Below are positions 14,892 to 22,403 of a stretch of DNA of 25,937 bases, piece after piece; positions within the stretch are counted from its first letter, which is position 1; each line of letters starts with the position of its first letter. The notes under the pieces were generated by a model. That model saw only the letters and a program-made list of their open reading frames with translations, was not told where the DNA came from and did not search any database. A program made the translations under genes and the position numbers. This DNA comes from an uncultured Dermabacteraceae bacterium (GTDB lineage: Bacteria > Actinomycetota > Actinomycetes > Actinomycetales > Dermabacteraceae): the NCBI GenBank assembly GCA_946223075.1, contig CAMILZ010000026.1:1-25937 (forward strand), read 5' to 3'.

Positions 14892-15899
14892 ATGCCCGAG
14901 GGGCACACAATTCACCGGCTCGCACGCGCGATGAACGCCGCATTCGGGAAAACCCGGGTGCGGCTTTCCTCACCGCAGGGCCGGTTCGAGCAAGGAACCG
15001 CGGAACTCGACGGCTGGGTTATGGCGCGCGCGGAGGCGGCCGGGAAGCACCTCTTTTTGGGCTTCGCTCCTCACGGCGACGCCGACCCGGTGCGATTCAT
15101 TCACATTCACCTCGGGCTGTATGGCTCATGGACTTTCGCGGGTAGCGAGAGTTTTCATCAGGTGCGCGCGATCGGGGCGCCCCGCAGGGGGCTTGAGGTG
15201 GGGTCCGACGGTTCCTGGGCGTCGATTGTTCCCGGGGTCAACGTCAGGCTGCGCATCCGCGGATCGGAGGGGCTTGCTGACCTGACGGGGCCGAACCAGT
15301 GCCGCGTGATTGATGCGGCCGAACGCGAGGCAGTGCTCGCGCGGCTCGGGCCCGATCCGCTTCGCGATGACGCGGACCCGCGCGAGTTCGTTCGGCGCAT
15401 CAAAAAATCTCGCCAGAGCATAGGCCAGCTTCTCATGGACCAGCGCGTATGCGCGGGCATCGGCAACATTTACCGCGCCGAGCTGCTCTTTCGCGCCAGG
15501 CTCGACCCGTATGTACCCGGTAGTGAGCTCACGGCACCGCTGATCGAGGCGCTGTGGGAGGATCTCGTGCCGCTCATGACCTACGGCGAGCGCACAGGTC
15601 GCATCGTCACGACCCAGCCCGAGCATCGCAAGATCCACCGCAAGCTCAACGAGCGCACGGTGCCCGTGTATCAAAACGGGGACGATGACCCCGCGGCCGT
15701 TCCGCGCGAGGAATCGTTTTACGTGTACCACCGCCAGGGTTTCCCTTGCCGCGTGTGCGAAGCGCACATCCGCGATGCCGACCTCGCGGGGCGCGCGCTC
15801 TACTGGTGCCCCCGCTGCCAGCGGCGCCGCGTGCGCAAAGCGGGGTGGACGGACGTGAACAGCGCAGCGAGCTGGGCCTACACTCGGGAAGGTGAATGA
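14892..15899 (+). CDS. nei: Fpg/Nei-family DNA glycosylase (endonuclease VIII type)
   Basis: This bifunctional glycosylase/AP lyase removes oxidised bases in base excision repair. The start must be ATG 14892 because the family needs Pro2 as catalytic nucleophile; the protein then opens MPEGHTIHRLA, with Glu3 also catalytic. Upstream in-frame GTG codons would bury the Pro. KHLFLGF carries the conserved Lys, and LLMDQRVCAGIGNIYRAELLFRA is the helix-two-turn-helix. The C-terminal zinc finger is CRVC...CPRC (C-x2-C pairs). The MPEGHTIHRLA start and the neighbours match mycobacterial Nei1. Length is 335, with an extra tail of about 20 residues after the zinc finger. Confidence 0.93.
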   Translation: MPEGHTIHRLARAMNAAFGKTRVRLSSPQGRFEQGTAELDGWVMARAEAAGKHLFLGFAPHGDADPVRFIHIHLGLYGSWTFAGSESFHQVRAIGAPRRGLEVGSDGSWASIVPGVNVRLRIRGSEGLADLTGPNQCRVIDAAEREAVLARLGPDPLRDDADPREFVRRIKKSRQSIGQLLMDQRVCAGIGNIYRAELLFRARLDPYVPGSELTAPLIEALWEDLVPLMTYGERTGRIVTTQPEHRKIHRKLNERTVPVYQNGDDDPAAVPREESFYVYHRQGFPCRVCEAHIRDADLAGRALYWCPRCQRRRVRKAGWTDVNSAASWAYTREGE

Positions 15900-15900
15900 G

Positions 15901-16401
15901 ATGAACCGGCACCCCAAGTATGAGATGCGGACCCTTGAAACACGGCCCGACGGCGCCCGACTCAAGGCGTCCCACCTCAGCTTTATGGACCCCGAAATCG
16001 TGTACTCGCTGTGCATGCTGCGCCAAGACGTGTTCATCCTCGAACAGCAGGTGACGAGCGAGCAGGAGCTTGATGGGCTCGATCGCGAGGATTCGACGAT
16101 CACGCTCTGGTGGGAAAAAGACGGCGATGTGATTGGCACGATTCGTGTGTTCCCCGGCGACGGCTGCATGAGAATCGGGCGCCTAGCGTGCGCCAAGAGT
16201 GCGCGCCGCGGCGGCTTTGGCGGCGCTCTCATGGCCGCGGCGATCGACCTGTGCAAGGAACGTGAGCGCTCGCAAAAAATCGTGATCCACGGGCAGTCGT
16301 ACCTCAAAGGCTGGTACGAGTCGCTCGGCTACGTGACCGTGAGCGACGAATTCGAGGAGGCCGGCATTGCGCACTACACGATGGAGTACCACCATCCCTA
16401 A
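15901..16401 (+). CDS. ElaA-like GNAT acetyltransferase
   Basis: This 166-residue GNAT protein contains YSLCMLRQDVFILEQQV and DGLDRED near the N-terminus, IGTIRVFPGDGCMRIGRLA, an acetyl-CoA loop ARRGGFGGALM, and YLKGWYESLGYVTVSDEFEE followed by GIAHYTMEY. These are the blocks of the ElaA subfamily. Its acceptor is not known. ATG 15901 is favoured because GGAAGG is eight bases upstream; a GTG at 15892 is also in frame. It begins one base after the nei stop, so it is translationally coupled to nei. Confidence 0.85.
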   Translation: MNRHPKYEMRTLETRPDGARLKASHLSFMDPEIVYSLCMLRQDVFILEQQVTSEQELDGLDREDSTITLWWEKDGDVIGTIRVFPGDGCMRIGRLACAKSARRGGFGGALMAAAIDLCKERERSQKIVIHGQSYLKGWYESLGYVTVSDEFEEAGIAHYTMEYHHP

Positions 16402-16423
16402 CTCGCTTCGAGGAGGAGTAACG

Positions 16424-17392
16424 ATGAGCGAGAACGTCTCCGCCGCACGTGCGGCGGGCGAAGAGAACGTGCAACCGCCCGCGCACCTCACGCTGCATCG
16501 TGCCAACGCTGCCGAGTGGGGTCTCGCGATTCACGGAGGCGCCGGTGGGCGCATCCTCGAGCTCGGCGAGCAGGCGGACTACGAAAGCGGGCTTCGCGAG
16601 GCCCATGCGGCGGGAGAAGCGGTTCTTGCCTCGGGCGGAAGCGCGCTTGAGGCATGTTGCGCGGCCGTGCAGTCGCTTGAGGAAAATCCACTGTTTAACG
16701 CCGGACGTGGCGCGGCGCTCGCGAAAGACGGCCGTGCCGAACTCGATGCCTCGGTCATGGACGGGGCTAGCGGCCTTGCTGGGGCCGTTCTCGCGAGTCG
16801 GCACGCCAAGAGCCCGGTGCGTGCGGCGCGCGCCGTCATGGAGCGCACCGACCACGTCATGATCGTGGACCCTCCCGCCGACCTCGTGCGCGAGTGGGGC
16901 CTCGAGGTTGCGGACCCCGCATGGTTTGTCACCGAGCGCCGCCTCGCTCAGCTGCGAAGGCTCCTCGAGAAAAGGCAGAGCGGCCCAAGGCATGGCACCG
17001 TCGGAGCCGTGGCCCTTGATGCCAAGGGGAACCTTGCTGCCGCCACGTCGACGGGCGGAATCAGCGCGCAGGACGTCGGTCGCATTGGCGATACGCCCGT
17101 GATCGGGGCAGGTACGTACGCGCGCGACGGCCTCGTGGCGCTCTCGTGCACGGGAGAGGGCGAGGCATTTCTGCGCGGCGTGGTCGCGTACGACGTCGCG
17201 GCACGCGTGCGCTACGCGCACAGTGAGCTCCCGAGTGCCGTCGAGGCCACGATTGAGGAAACCCTCACGCAGAAGGGTTCGAGCGGTGGACTCGTTGCGA
17301 TCGACCCCTCGGGCGCGATGGTGATCGCGCACAACTCGCCCATGATGTTCTCGGCGTACCGTGACGGCGACGAGGTGCGCGTGCACCTCTAG
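16424..17392 (+). CDS. Isoaspartyl peptidase / plant-type L-asparaginase (Ntn hydrolase)
   Basis: The 322-residue protein belongs to the threonine-dependent Ntn-hydrolase family that cleaves isoaspartyl dipeptides and L-asparagine. Evidence is WGLAIHGGAGG near the N-terminus, NPLFNAGRGAAL and LDASVMDG in the alpha part, and HGTVGAVALDAKGNLAAATSTGG, where the Thr after HG becomes the new N-terminus and nucleophile after self-cleavage. GDTPVIGAGTYA and CTGEGEAFLR complete the substrate pocket. AGGAGG lies seven bases or so before ATG, the strongest binding site in this run. It is the last gene before the strand switch, 22 bases after the acetyltransferase gene. Confidence 0.92.
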   Translation: MSENVSAARAAGEENVQPPAHLTLHRANAAEWGLAIHGGAGGRILELGEQADYESGLREAHAAGEAVLASGGSALEACCAAVQSLEENPLFNAGRGAALAKDGRAELDASVMDGASGLAGAVLASRHAKSPVRAARAVMERTDHVMIVDPPADLVREWGLEVADPAWFVTERRLAQLRRLLEKRQSGPRHGTVGAVALDAKGNLAAATSTGGISAQDVGRIGDTPVIGAGTYARDGLVALSCTGEGEAFLRGVVAYDVAARVRYAHSELPSAVEATIEETLTQKGSSGGLVAIDPSGAMVIAHNSPMMFSAYRDGDEVRVHL

Positions 17393-17396
17393 CCTT

Positions 17397-17428
17397 CACG
17401 GCATCACGGCATCACGGCATCACTGCAT
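17397..17428. repeat. Four tandem 8-bp units
   Basis: CACGGCAT is repeated three times exactly and once as CACTGCAT, starting five bases after the asparaginase stop. It is outside coding sequence and could vary in copy number by slippage. No function is apparent. Confidence 0.85.
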
Positions 17429-17453
17429 CACCCCGCTATCGCAGCCTGCCACA

Positions 17454-17524
17454 CATGAGGGTGGAGAAAAACGGTGTGAGGGCCCTGTTTCCGGGTTGCC
17501 TGGTCACTTTTCTCCCCCCTCATG
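17454..17524. repeat. Palindromic element, copy 1 (17-bp arms, 37-base centre)
   Basis: The left arm 17454-17470 and right arm 17508-17524 pair over 17 bases with one mismatch and enclose 37 bases. Bases 17456-17473 (TGAGGGTGGAGAAAAACG) recur exactly at 19166-19183, where a second element has the same 37-base centre. The right half shares CACTTTTCTCC with the other copy. CTCTTTTT follows the right arm, so on the plus strand this copy could also end the asparaginase transcript. It lies between convergent genes. Confidence 0.7.
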
Positions 17525-17559
17525 CTCTTTTTGGGGAAGGGTGGAAAGGAGCGGAGGCG

Positions 17560-19140
17560 TTAGCGCACGCGCCTCGCCGTGGAAGGCACGGACTCGTTCC
17601 ACAAACGATCCAGCGCCGTCACGGCGATCCACTCGCCGCGCTCGAGCCCCTCGACCTGCACCCGCTGGCGCACCGATAGCTCAGCGGCGCGCACGCACGC
17701 GAGGAGATTGCGTCCGTCCTCGAGCTCGGCAGGATCGAACTGCGCGCCCGAGACGCGATAGATCGCGAAGCTCGTTGCTTCTGAATGCGGGTGGTGATTG
17801 AAGGCAACCTCGGCGACTCCACGCGAGGAGTGTGCCGTGAGGCCCTTCGGCGTGCGCGGAGCCGTGCCACCCATGTGCGCGATCACGGGCACGATTGCGG
17901 GATGGGCGTAGTGACGCTCATAGACCTCACCCATCGCGCCCTCGCGCTCGTCGCGCACCGAGGCCGCCGAGAAATACACGTCGCCCTCCACGCGAGGGTA
18001 GTCGCGATTGAAGTCGAGGTGGCGCGCCATCTCACCTGCCTCCTCAAAGGCGCCCGAAACCTGCTTGTACATCGCCTGGCCGATGTAGAGCGCCACGTCG
18101 GTACCCTCCACGACGTCGCTCCACCACGGCACGAGCGCCGCGTAGTCTGCGGCCTCGAGGCCAATCTGCCAGTAGATCTGCGGGTTGATGTAGTCGACGA
18201 GGCCGTCCTTGACCCATGCGCGCGAATCGGCGCAAATGATCTCGTAGCTTTCCGAGCCGCTCGTCGCCGACCCCGCGGGATCGCTCGTGTCGTTGCGCCA
18301 AATCCCGAACGGGCTGATGCCGAACTTCACCCACGGCTTGCACGCGCGAATACGATCGCGCATCTCGCGGATGAAGAGCGTGATGTTCTCTCGGCGCCAG
18401 TCGTCGAGGGCACGAGTGCCGTCCGAGTACCGTTCAAAGGTCGCGTGATCTGGATAGTCTTCGCCTTCGACCTTGTAGGGATAGAAGTAGTCGTCGAAGT
18501 GCACCGCATCGATGTCGTAGTTCTCCACTGAATGCATGATCGCGCGCAGCGAGTGCTCGCGGACCTCGGGAATACCCGGATCGAAATAGGTCTTCGTGCC
18601 GTAGGCCCAGGCCCAGCCCTCGTTGACGAGTGCGGGATGGTCGGGAACGAGATGGTCAACCGACTCGGTCATCGAGACGCGGAAGGGGTTGTACCACGCG
18701 TGGAACTCGAGGTTGCGCTTGTGGGCCTCCTCAATTTGGAACGCGAGAGGATCGAAGCCCGGATCCTTCCCCTGCTCGCCCGTGAGGAAATGTGACCACG
18801 GCTCATACGGCGAAGGCCAGAACGCATCGGCCGTGGGGCGAATCTGCGAGATCACGGCATTGAGGTTGAGCTCCTTTGCGAGGTCGAGCCAGGCGCGAAA
18901 CTCAGCTTTCGATTCCTCAGCGCTGAGTCCCATGCGGCTCGGATAGTCGATGTTCGTGGTGGAGGCGATCCACATCGCTCGAAATTCGCGGGCACGTGGT
19001 GCCGAGGTGGCGTCGGGCTCCTTGCCCTCACGTTGTGAAGGCGACGCGACGGCTGGAGCTGCCCCAATCGCGACGGCGAAGGCCCCCGTTGTGGCCGCGC
19101 CGAAGAGGGTAACGAAAGAACGGCGTGAAAGGTCAGTCAT
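17560..19140 (-). CDS. Tat-exported GHL10 (DUF187) glycoside hydrolase, DigH-like
   Basis: The 526-residue protein starts with a twin-arginine signal (LSRRSFVTLFGAATTG, then a hydrophobic run and AVASPS, cleavage near 33), so it is folded in the cytoplasm and exported. The family mark REFRAMWIASTTNIDYPSRMG (51-71) opens a TIM-barrel domain, followed by VISQIRPTADAFW, EFHAWYNPFRVS, DAVHFDDYFYPY, KFGISPFGIWRN and DYINPQIYWQIG. A C-terminal FN3-like domain (about 425-526) follows. The E. coli relative DigH cleaves denuded peptidoglycan glycan strands. ATG 19140 is chosen for GAGGAG six bases upstream and because the Tat motif then sits at the N-terminus; the frame runs open to 19227. It lies 130 bases after the murR-like gene, past palindromic copy 2. 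Confidence 0.88.
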   Translation of the reverse strand: MTDLSRRSFVTLFGAATTGAFAVAIGAAPAVASPSQREGKEPDATSAPRAREFRAMWIASTTNIDYPSRMGLSAEESKAEFRAWLDLAKELNLNAVISQIRPTADAFWPSPYEPWSHFLTGEQGKDPGFDPLAFQIEEAHKRNLEFHAWYNPFRVSMTESVDHLVPDHPALVNEGWAWAYGTKTYFDPGIPEVREHSLRAIMHSVENYDIDAVHFDDYFYPYKVEGEDYPDHATFERYSDGTRALDDWRRENITLFIREMRDRIRACKPWVKFGISPFGIWRNDTSDPAGSATSGSESYEIICADSRAWVKDGLVDYINPQIYWQIGLEAADYAALVPWWSDVVEGTDVALYIGQAMYKQVSGAFEEAGEMARHLDFNRDYPRVEGDVYFSAASVRDEREGAMGEVYERHYAHPAIVPVIAHMGGTAPRTPKGLTAHSSRGVAEVAFNHHPHSEATSFAIYRVSGAQFDPAELEDGRNLLACVRAAELSVRQRVQVEGLERGEWIAVTALDRLWNESVPSTARRVR

Positions 19141-19165
19141 AAGAATCTCCTCGTTGAGAATGACG

Positions 19166-19229
19166 TGAGGGTGGAGAAAAACGAAGTCATGCGTCGATTC
19201 AGGCCGTCCCCATGCACTTTTCTCCACCT
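19166..19229. repeat. Palindromic element, copy 2 (12-bp arms, 37-base centre)
   Basis: The arms GGTGGAGAAAA (19170-19180) and TTTTCTCCACC (19218-19228) pair perfectly, plus one outer G-T pair, around a 37-base centre. The first 18 bases (19166-19183) equal those of copy 1. The centres differ in most positions but keep ACG at the left and CAC at the right edge. It lies between the murR-like gene and the start of the GHL10 gene, in their common transcript if there is one. Confidence 0.7.
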
Positions 19230-19270
19230 GAAAAATGTGAAAAGGGAGCGGGCACGAGGTCAGTCGGGGG

Positions 19271-20182
19271 CTATCGCCTCCTTGCCGAAACCGCGGAATA
19301 GGTGCGCGCGAGGGCCTCGTGCGCCTCGCTCATACGCGTCTGCGCGATCGCGACGAAAAGAAAGTCGACGACGGTCAGCTGCGCGATCCTCGAGGCCGTG
19401 GCGCCCGAGCGCAACTCCGATTCATATGCGTGGGTGAGCAGCGTGATGTCGGCGAGGCGGGCGATCTCGCTCGAGGCAACGTTCGTGATCGCGACCGTCG
19501 TCGCACCCGCGTCCTGGGCAATCGCGAGCGCATCGAGAATGTCGAGAGTTTCACCCGAGTGCGAAATACCGATCGCCACGTCTCCCGCCTCCATGAGCGA
19601 AGCCGCGGGAAGCGCCTGATGCGCATCGACGAAGCTCGTGGCACGCATTCCGATGCGCGCGAGCTTCTGCTCGAGGTCCATCGCGGCAAACGCCGAAGCC
19701 CCCACGCCGAACGTGATGACCTGGCGTGCTTTCGTGCACAGCTCGCGTGCACGTTCAAGCTCGGTGATGCTCACGGCATCGGCCGTATCGGCAACGGCGC
19801 GCGAATCCGCGAATGCCACTTTCTTCACGACGGACTCGAGGGAATCCGCGGGATCGATGTCGGCCGCGAGTGCGCTCGCGGCGCTCTCGTCGCCTCCCGC
19901 GATCGTGGTCGCACGTCCGCGCGAGAAAGCGAGGTCCTCTCGGAAAGCCGCGCGCAGTTCGCGAAAACCGCTGAAGCCAAGGCTCGTCGCGAGGCGAACG
20001 ATGCTCGCGGGCGATGTGTGTGAAGCCGAGGCAATCTCGGCAATGGGCTGCGTGAGTGCCACATCGGGATTGTCGAGGAGGTAGCGGCTCGCGCGGGCAA
20101 GCGTGCGCGACTCACTCTTCGCGGCGTCCTCGAGGGCGTCGAGTACTCGCTCCGGAGGGCGCAGGGCTGCTTCGCTCGTCAT
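19271..20182 (-). CDS. RpiR-family transcriptional regulator, MurR-like
   Basis: This 303-residue regulator has an N-terminal helix-turn-helix (IAEIASASHTSPASIVRLATSLGFSGFRELR) and a C-terminal sugar isomerase (SIS) domain, VITFGVGASAFAAMDLEQKLARIG through GDVAIGISHSGETLDILDAL. RpiR proteins sense phosphosugars; MurR of E. coli and B. subtilis senses MurNAc-6-phosphate. The neighbouring murQ and anmK make the same ligand likely here. The codon at 20185 is GTG and the next is ATG 20182; I prefer the ATG because GAGG is six bases upstream. It starts nine bases after the murQ stop, so the regulator is inside the operon it probably controls. Confidence 0.88.
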   Translation of the reverse strand: MTSEAALRPPERVLDALEDAAKSESRTLARASRYLLDNPDVALTQPIAEIASASHTSPASIVRLATSLGFSGFRELRAAFREDLAFSRGRATTIAGGDESAASALAADIDPADSLESVVKKVAFADSRAVADTADAVSITELERARELCTKARQVITFGVGASAFAAMDLEQKLARIGMRATSFVDAHQALPAASLMEAGDVAIGISHSGETLDILDALAIAQDAGATTVAITNVASSEIARLADITLLTHAYESELRSGATASRIAQLTVVDFLFVAIAQTRMSEAHEALARTYSAVSARRR

Positions 20183-20191
20183 CACACGCCT

Positions 20192-21190
20192 CTATTTTTC
20201 CGCGGCAGCCGTCGGATTCTTCACGCGCTCACGCAGGGCCGCGCTTGCCGAGCGGATGCCCGAGGCATCCCCCGGGCGGTTCGCCGAAGGCGGGAACTTC
20301 GCGAGGACGTCGAGCGCTTCCGCTGCGCGTGCGTGTGGCGCACCCGCGAGCACGAGCACGAGGGCCGCGCGCAGATTGTGGCCGGTCGCGTTGAGCGCCG
20401 CGCGCGCCTCCTCTTCACTCACTCCCGTCGCCTCACGCACAATCCTCACCGTGCGGGCCACGAGCTTCTCGTTCGTCGCGCGCACGTCGATCATGAGGTT
20501 CTCGAACGTCTTACCGAGACGCACCATGACCGACGTTGAAAGCGCATTGAGCAGCACCTTTTGCGCGGTCGCGGCCTTCATACGAGTCGAACCCGTGACC
20601 ACCTCGGGGCCCGTGTTCACGAGCAGCGGGACATCCGCGAGAGGGGCGAGAGGCGCGTGGGGGTTCGCGCTCACGAGAGCCGTCGCGAGGGAGCGCGCAC
20701 GACCCGCCTCGAGCGCACCCTTGACGCAGGGCGTTCGCCCGCTCGCGGCGAGGCCCACGATCACGTCGTGCTCGCCCGCATTGTCCTCTACGACCTGTGC
20801 GCCGAGCTCCTCGCTATCCTCCGCTCCTTCGACGGCTTTCATCATCGCCCCGTCGCCGCCCGCGAGGTGCGCGACAAACATATCCGAGCCCGCGTTGTAC
20901 GTAGGAAGAAGCTCGACCGCGTCGAGAACACCGAGACGCCCCGAAGTTCCCGCGCCCACGTAATGCACGCGCCCTCCGTTCGAAAGTGCCTCGACGCAGA
21001 GGTCCGCGAGGCGCGCGATCTCAGGCGTGAGCGCCTGCACGGCTTGGACCACCGTGGCATCCTCCGCGAGAATCCGCTCCACGACCTGCTCGGAGGAAAG
21101 CGTGTCGATGTCGTACGAGCGCGGGTTGCGCTCTTCGGTAGGTGAATGCACCTTCACGAGCGGCGTGAGCGGGCTGGTCGAATCAGTCAC
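20192..21190 (-). CDS. murQ: N-acetylmuramic acid 6-phosphate etherase
   Basis: MurQ splits the lactyl ether of MurNAc-6-phosphate, giving GlcNAc-6-phosphate and D-lactate. The 332-residue protein shows TEERNPRSYDIDTLSSEQVVERI at the start, the SIS-domain block GAGTSGRLGVLDAVELLPTY, where Glu93 matches the catalytic Glu83 of E. coli, and AVEGAEDSEELG with the second acidic site. LAASGRTPCVKGAL and NTGPEVVTGSTRMKAATAQK are also typical. The GTG start at 21190 is supported by GGAGG six bases upstream and by the family N-terminus; the open frame continues inside anmK but is not used. It overlaps the anmK end by eight bases. Confidence 0.95.
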   Translation of the reverse strand: MTDSTSPLTPLVKVHSPTEERNPRSYDIDTLSSEQVVERILAEDATVVQAVQALTPEIARLADLCVEALSNGGRVHYVGAGTSGRLGVLDAVELLPTYNAGSDMFVAHLAGGDGAMMKAVEGAEDSEELGAQVVEDNAGEHDVIVGLAASGRTPCVKGALEAGRARSLATALVSANPHAPLAPLADVPLLVNTGPEVVTGSTRMKAATAQKVLLNALSTSVMVRLGKTFENLMIDVRATNEKLVARTVRIVREATGVSEEEARAALNATGHNLRAALVLVLAGAPHARAAEALDVLAKFPPSANRPGDASGIRSASAALRERVKNPTAAAEK

Positions 21191-22403
21191 GGGAATCCTC
21201 CACGAGAAGTTGACGGGGTGCGGCGTGTAAAAGCGGAACGTTTCGCAGGGCATGCGGGGGCGTGAGCTGACCGAGCACGGCGGGGGAGTGCGCACCGGTC
21301 GCGTCGGGCAGGGCGCCGGGGAGACCGTGCGCCGAGAAGTAGCCGATGAGAGCCATGAGGAACGCTTCTTTGATATCGGGATCGAGGCCGCCAACTGGGC
21401 CCGTTTCCACCGTACATGCAGGTAGAAGAGATTTTATGCGCGCCATGAGGGTAGGGTTGTGGGCCCCGCCACCGGTGACGTGAAGGCGCGCTCGCGGTTC
21501 GTGGCCTGCCTCGCGCGTGAGCGCATCGGCGAGAGCCCGGGCCGTCAGCTCCGTGAGTGTCGCGAGGAGGTCCTCCGTGCTGAGCGAGGCGAGATCCACG
21601 TGCGCACCACTGGCACGAGCGGCGAGCCACGCGGGAGAAAAGTACTCCCGGCCCGTGGACTTCGGGAACGGTAGCGCGAAATAGGGGTCGGAAAGAAGCG
21701 CCGCGAGCAGGGGTTCGTGCACCTGCCCGGCGGCCGCAAGGGCCCCGTCCGTATCGCACGCGGTTCCGGTGCGTTCGGCCGCGGCCGCGTCAATCAGCCC
21801 GTTTCCGGGGCCCGTGTCACCCGCGCGGAGGGTGGGCTCTCTTCGGGTTCCGACGGTTGCCGGGATGCACATCGTCACGTTAGCGATACCGCCGATGTTG
21901 ATCGCGCATCCACCTTCGGGTCCGAGGAGGAGACGATCGAGGAGGGGAGCGAGCGGCGCACCCGTGCCGCCGCGCGCGATGTCGGCGCTTCGCACGGTGC
22001 CGAGCGTGGGGATCCCGGTCGCCGCGTGGATGCGCGAGGCATCGCCGATGGCGAGGGTCGCGAGGGTGCGCCCTTGATCAACGTTGTGGAAGAGCGTTTG
22101 CCCGGGAGAGACGACGAGGTCGATGGGGGCGCCAGCCACGCTCGCGTGACTCTTTCGAACATCGTCGACGACGCTCCCGAGGAACTCTCCCACCTCCGCG
22201 TCGAGGAGCGTGAGCGCCGCGAGCGAAGGTACGTCTGCTCGTGTGACCGCCTCGAGGACGCGGAGCCGAAGCTCGCGTGGCCAGGGCCTCTCACCCGATG
22301 CGGCGATACGGGCGTGGAGCGTATCGCCGTCCCGCGTGAAGTCGACGAGCGCGAAGTCGGCAGAATCCACCGACGTGCCCGTCATGAGCCCGAGAATCCT
22401 CAT
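21183..22403 (-). CDS. anmK: Anhydro-N-acetylmuramic acid kinase
   Basis: AnmK hydrolyses the 1,6-anhydro ring of anhydroMurNAc and phosphorylates it to MurNAc-6-phosphate in one step with ATP. The 406-residue protein begins MRILGLMTGTSVDSADFALVD, the AnmK signature, and has SPGQTLFHN, NIGGIANVT and AGDTGPGNGLID, with Asp196 as catalytic base. VTGGGAHNPTLM closes the ATP site. GGAGGAGA lies six bases before ATG. The start overlaps the nagZ stop by four bases (ATGA). AnmK implies 1,6-anhydro products of lytic transglycosylases as the source, which is less usual in Gram-positives than MurNAc from muramidases. Confidence 0.94.
   Translation of the reverse strand: MRILGLMTGTSVDSADFALVDFTRDGDTLHARIAASGERPWPRELRLRVLEAVTRADVPSLAALTLLDAEVGEFLGSVVDDVRKSHASVAGAPIDLVVSPGQTLFHNVDQGRTLATLAIGDASRIHAATGIPTLGTVRSADIARGGTGAPLAPLLDRLLLGPEGGCAINIGGIANVTMCIPATVGTRREPTLRAGDTGPGNGLIDAAAAERTGTACDTDGALAAAGQVHEPLLAALLSDPYFALPFPKSTGREYFSPAWLAARASGAHVDLASLSTEDLLATLTELTARALADALTREAGHEPRARLHVTGGGAHNPTLMARIKSLLPACTVETGPVGGLDPDIKEAFLMALIGYFSAHGLPGALPDATGAHSPAVLGQLTPPHALRNVPLLHAAPRQLLVEDSRD

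Noticed and set aside
17397..17428. CRISPR-like array
   Set aside because: The units are 8 bases and directly adjacent without spacers, so this is a simple tandem repeat.
17455..17679. Short frame starting MRVEKN in palindromic element copy 1, and a similar one in copy 2 (19165)
   Set aside because: The amino-acid similarity follows from the repeated DNA itself. The frames run on into the antisense of neighbouring genes and have no ribosome binding site.
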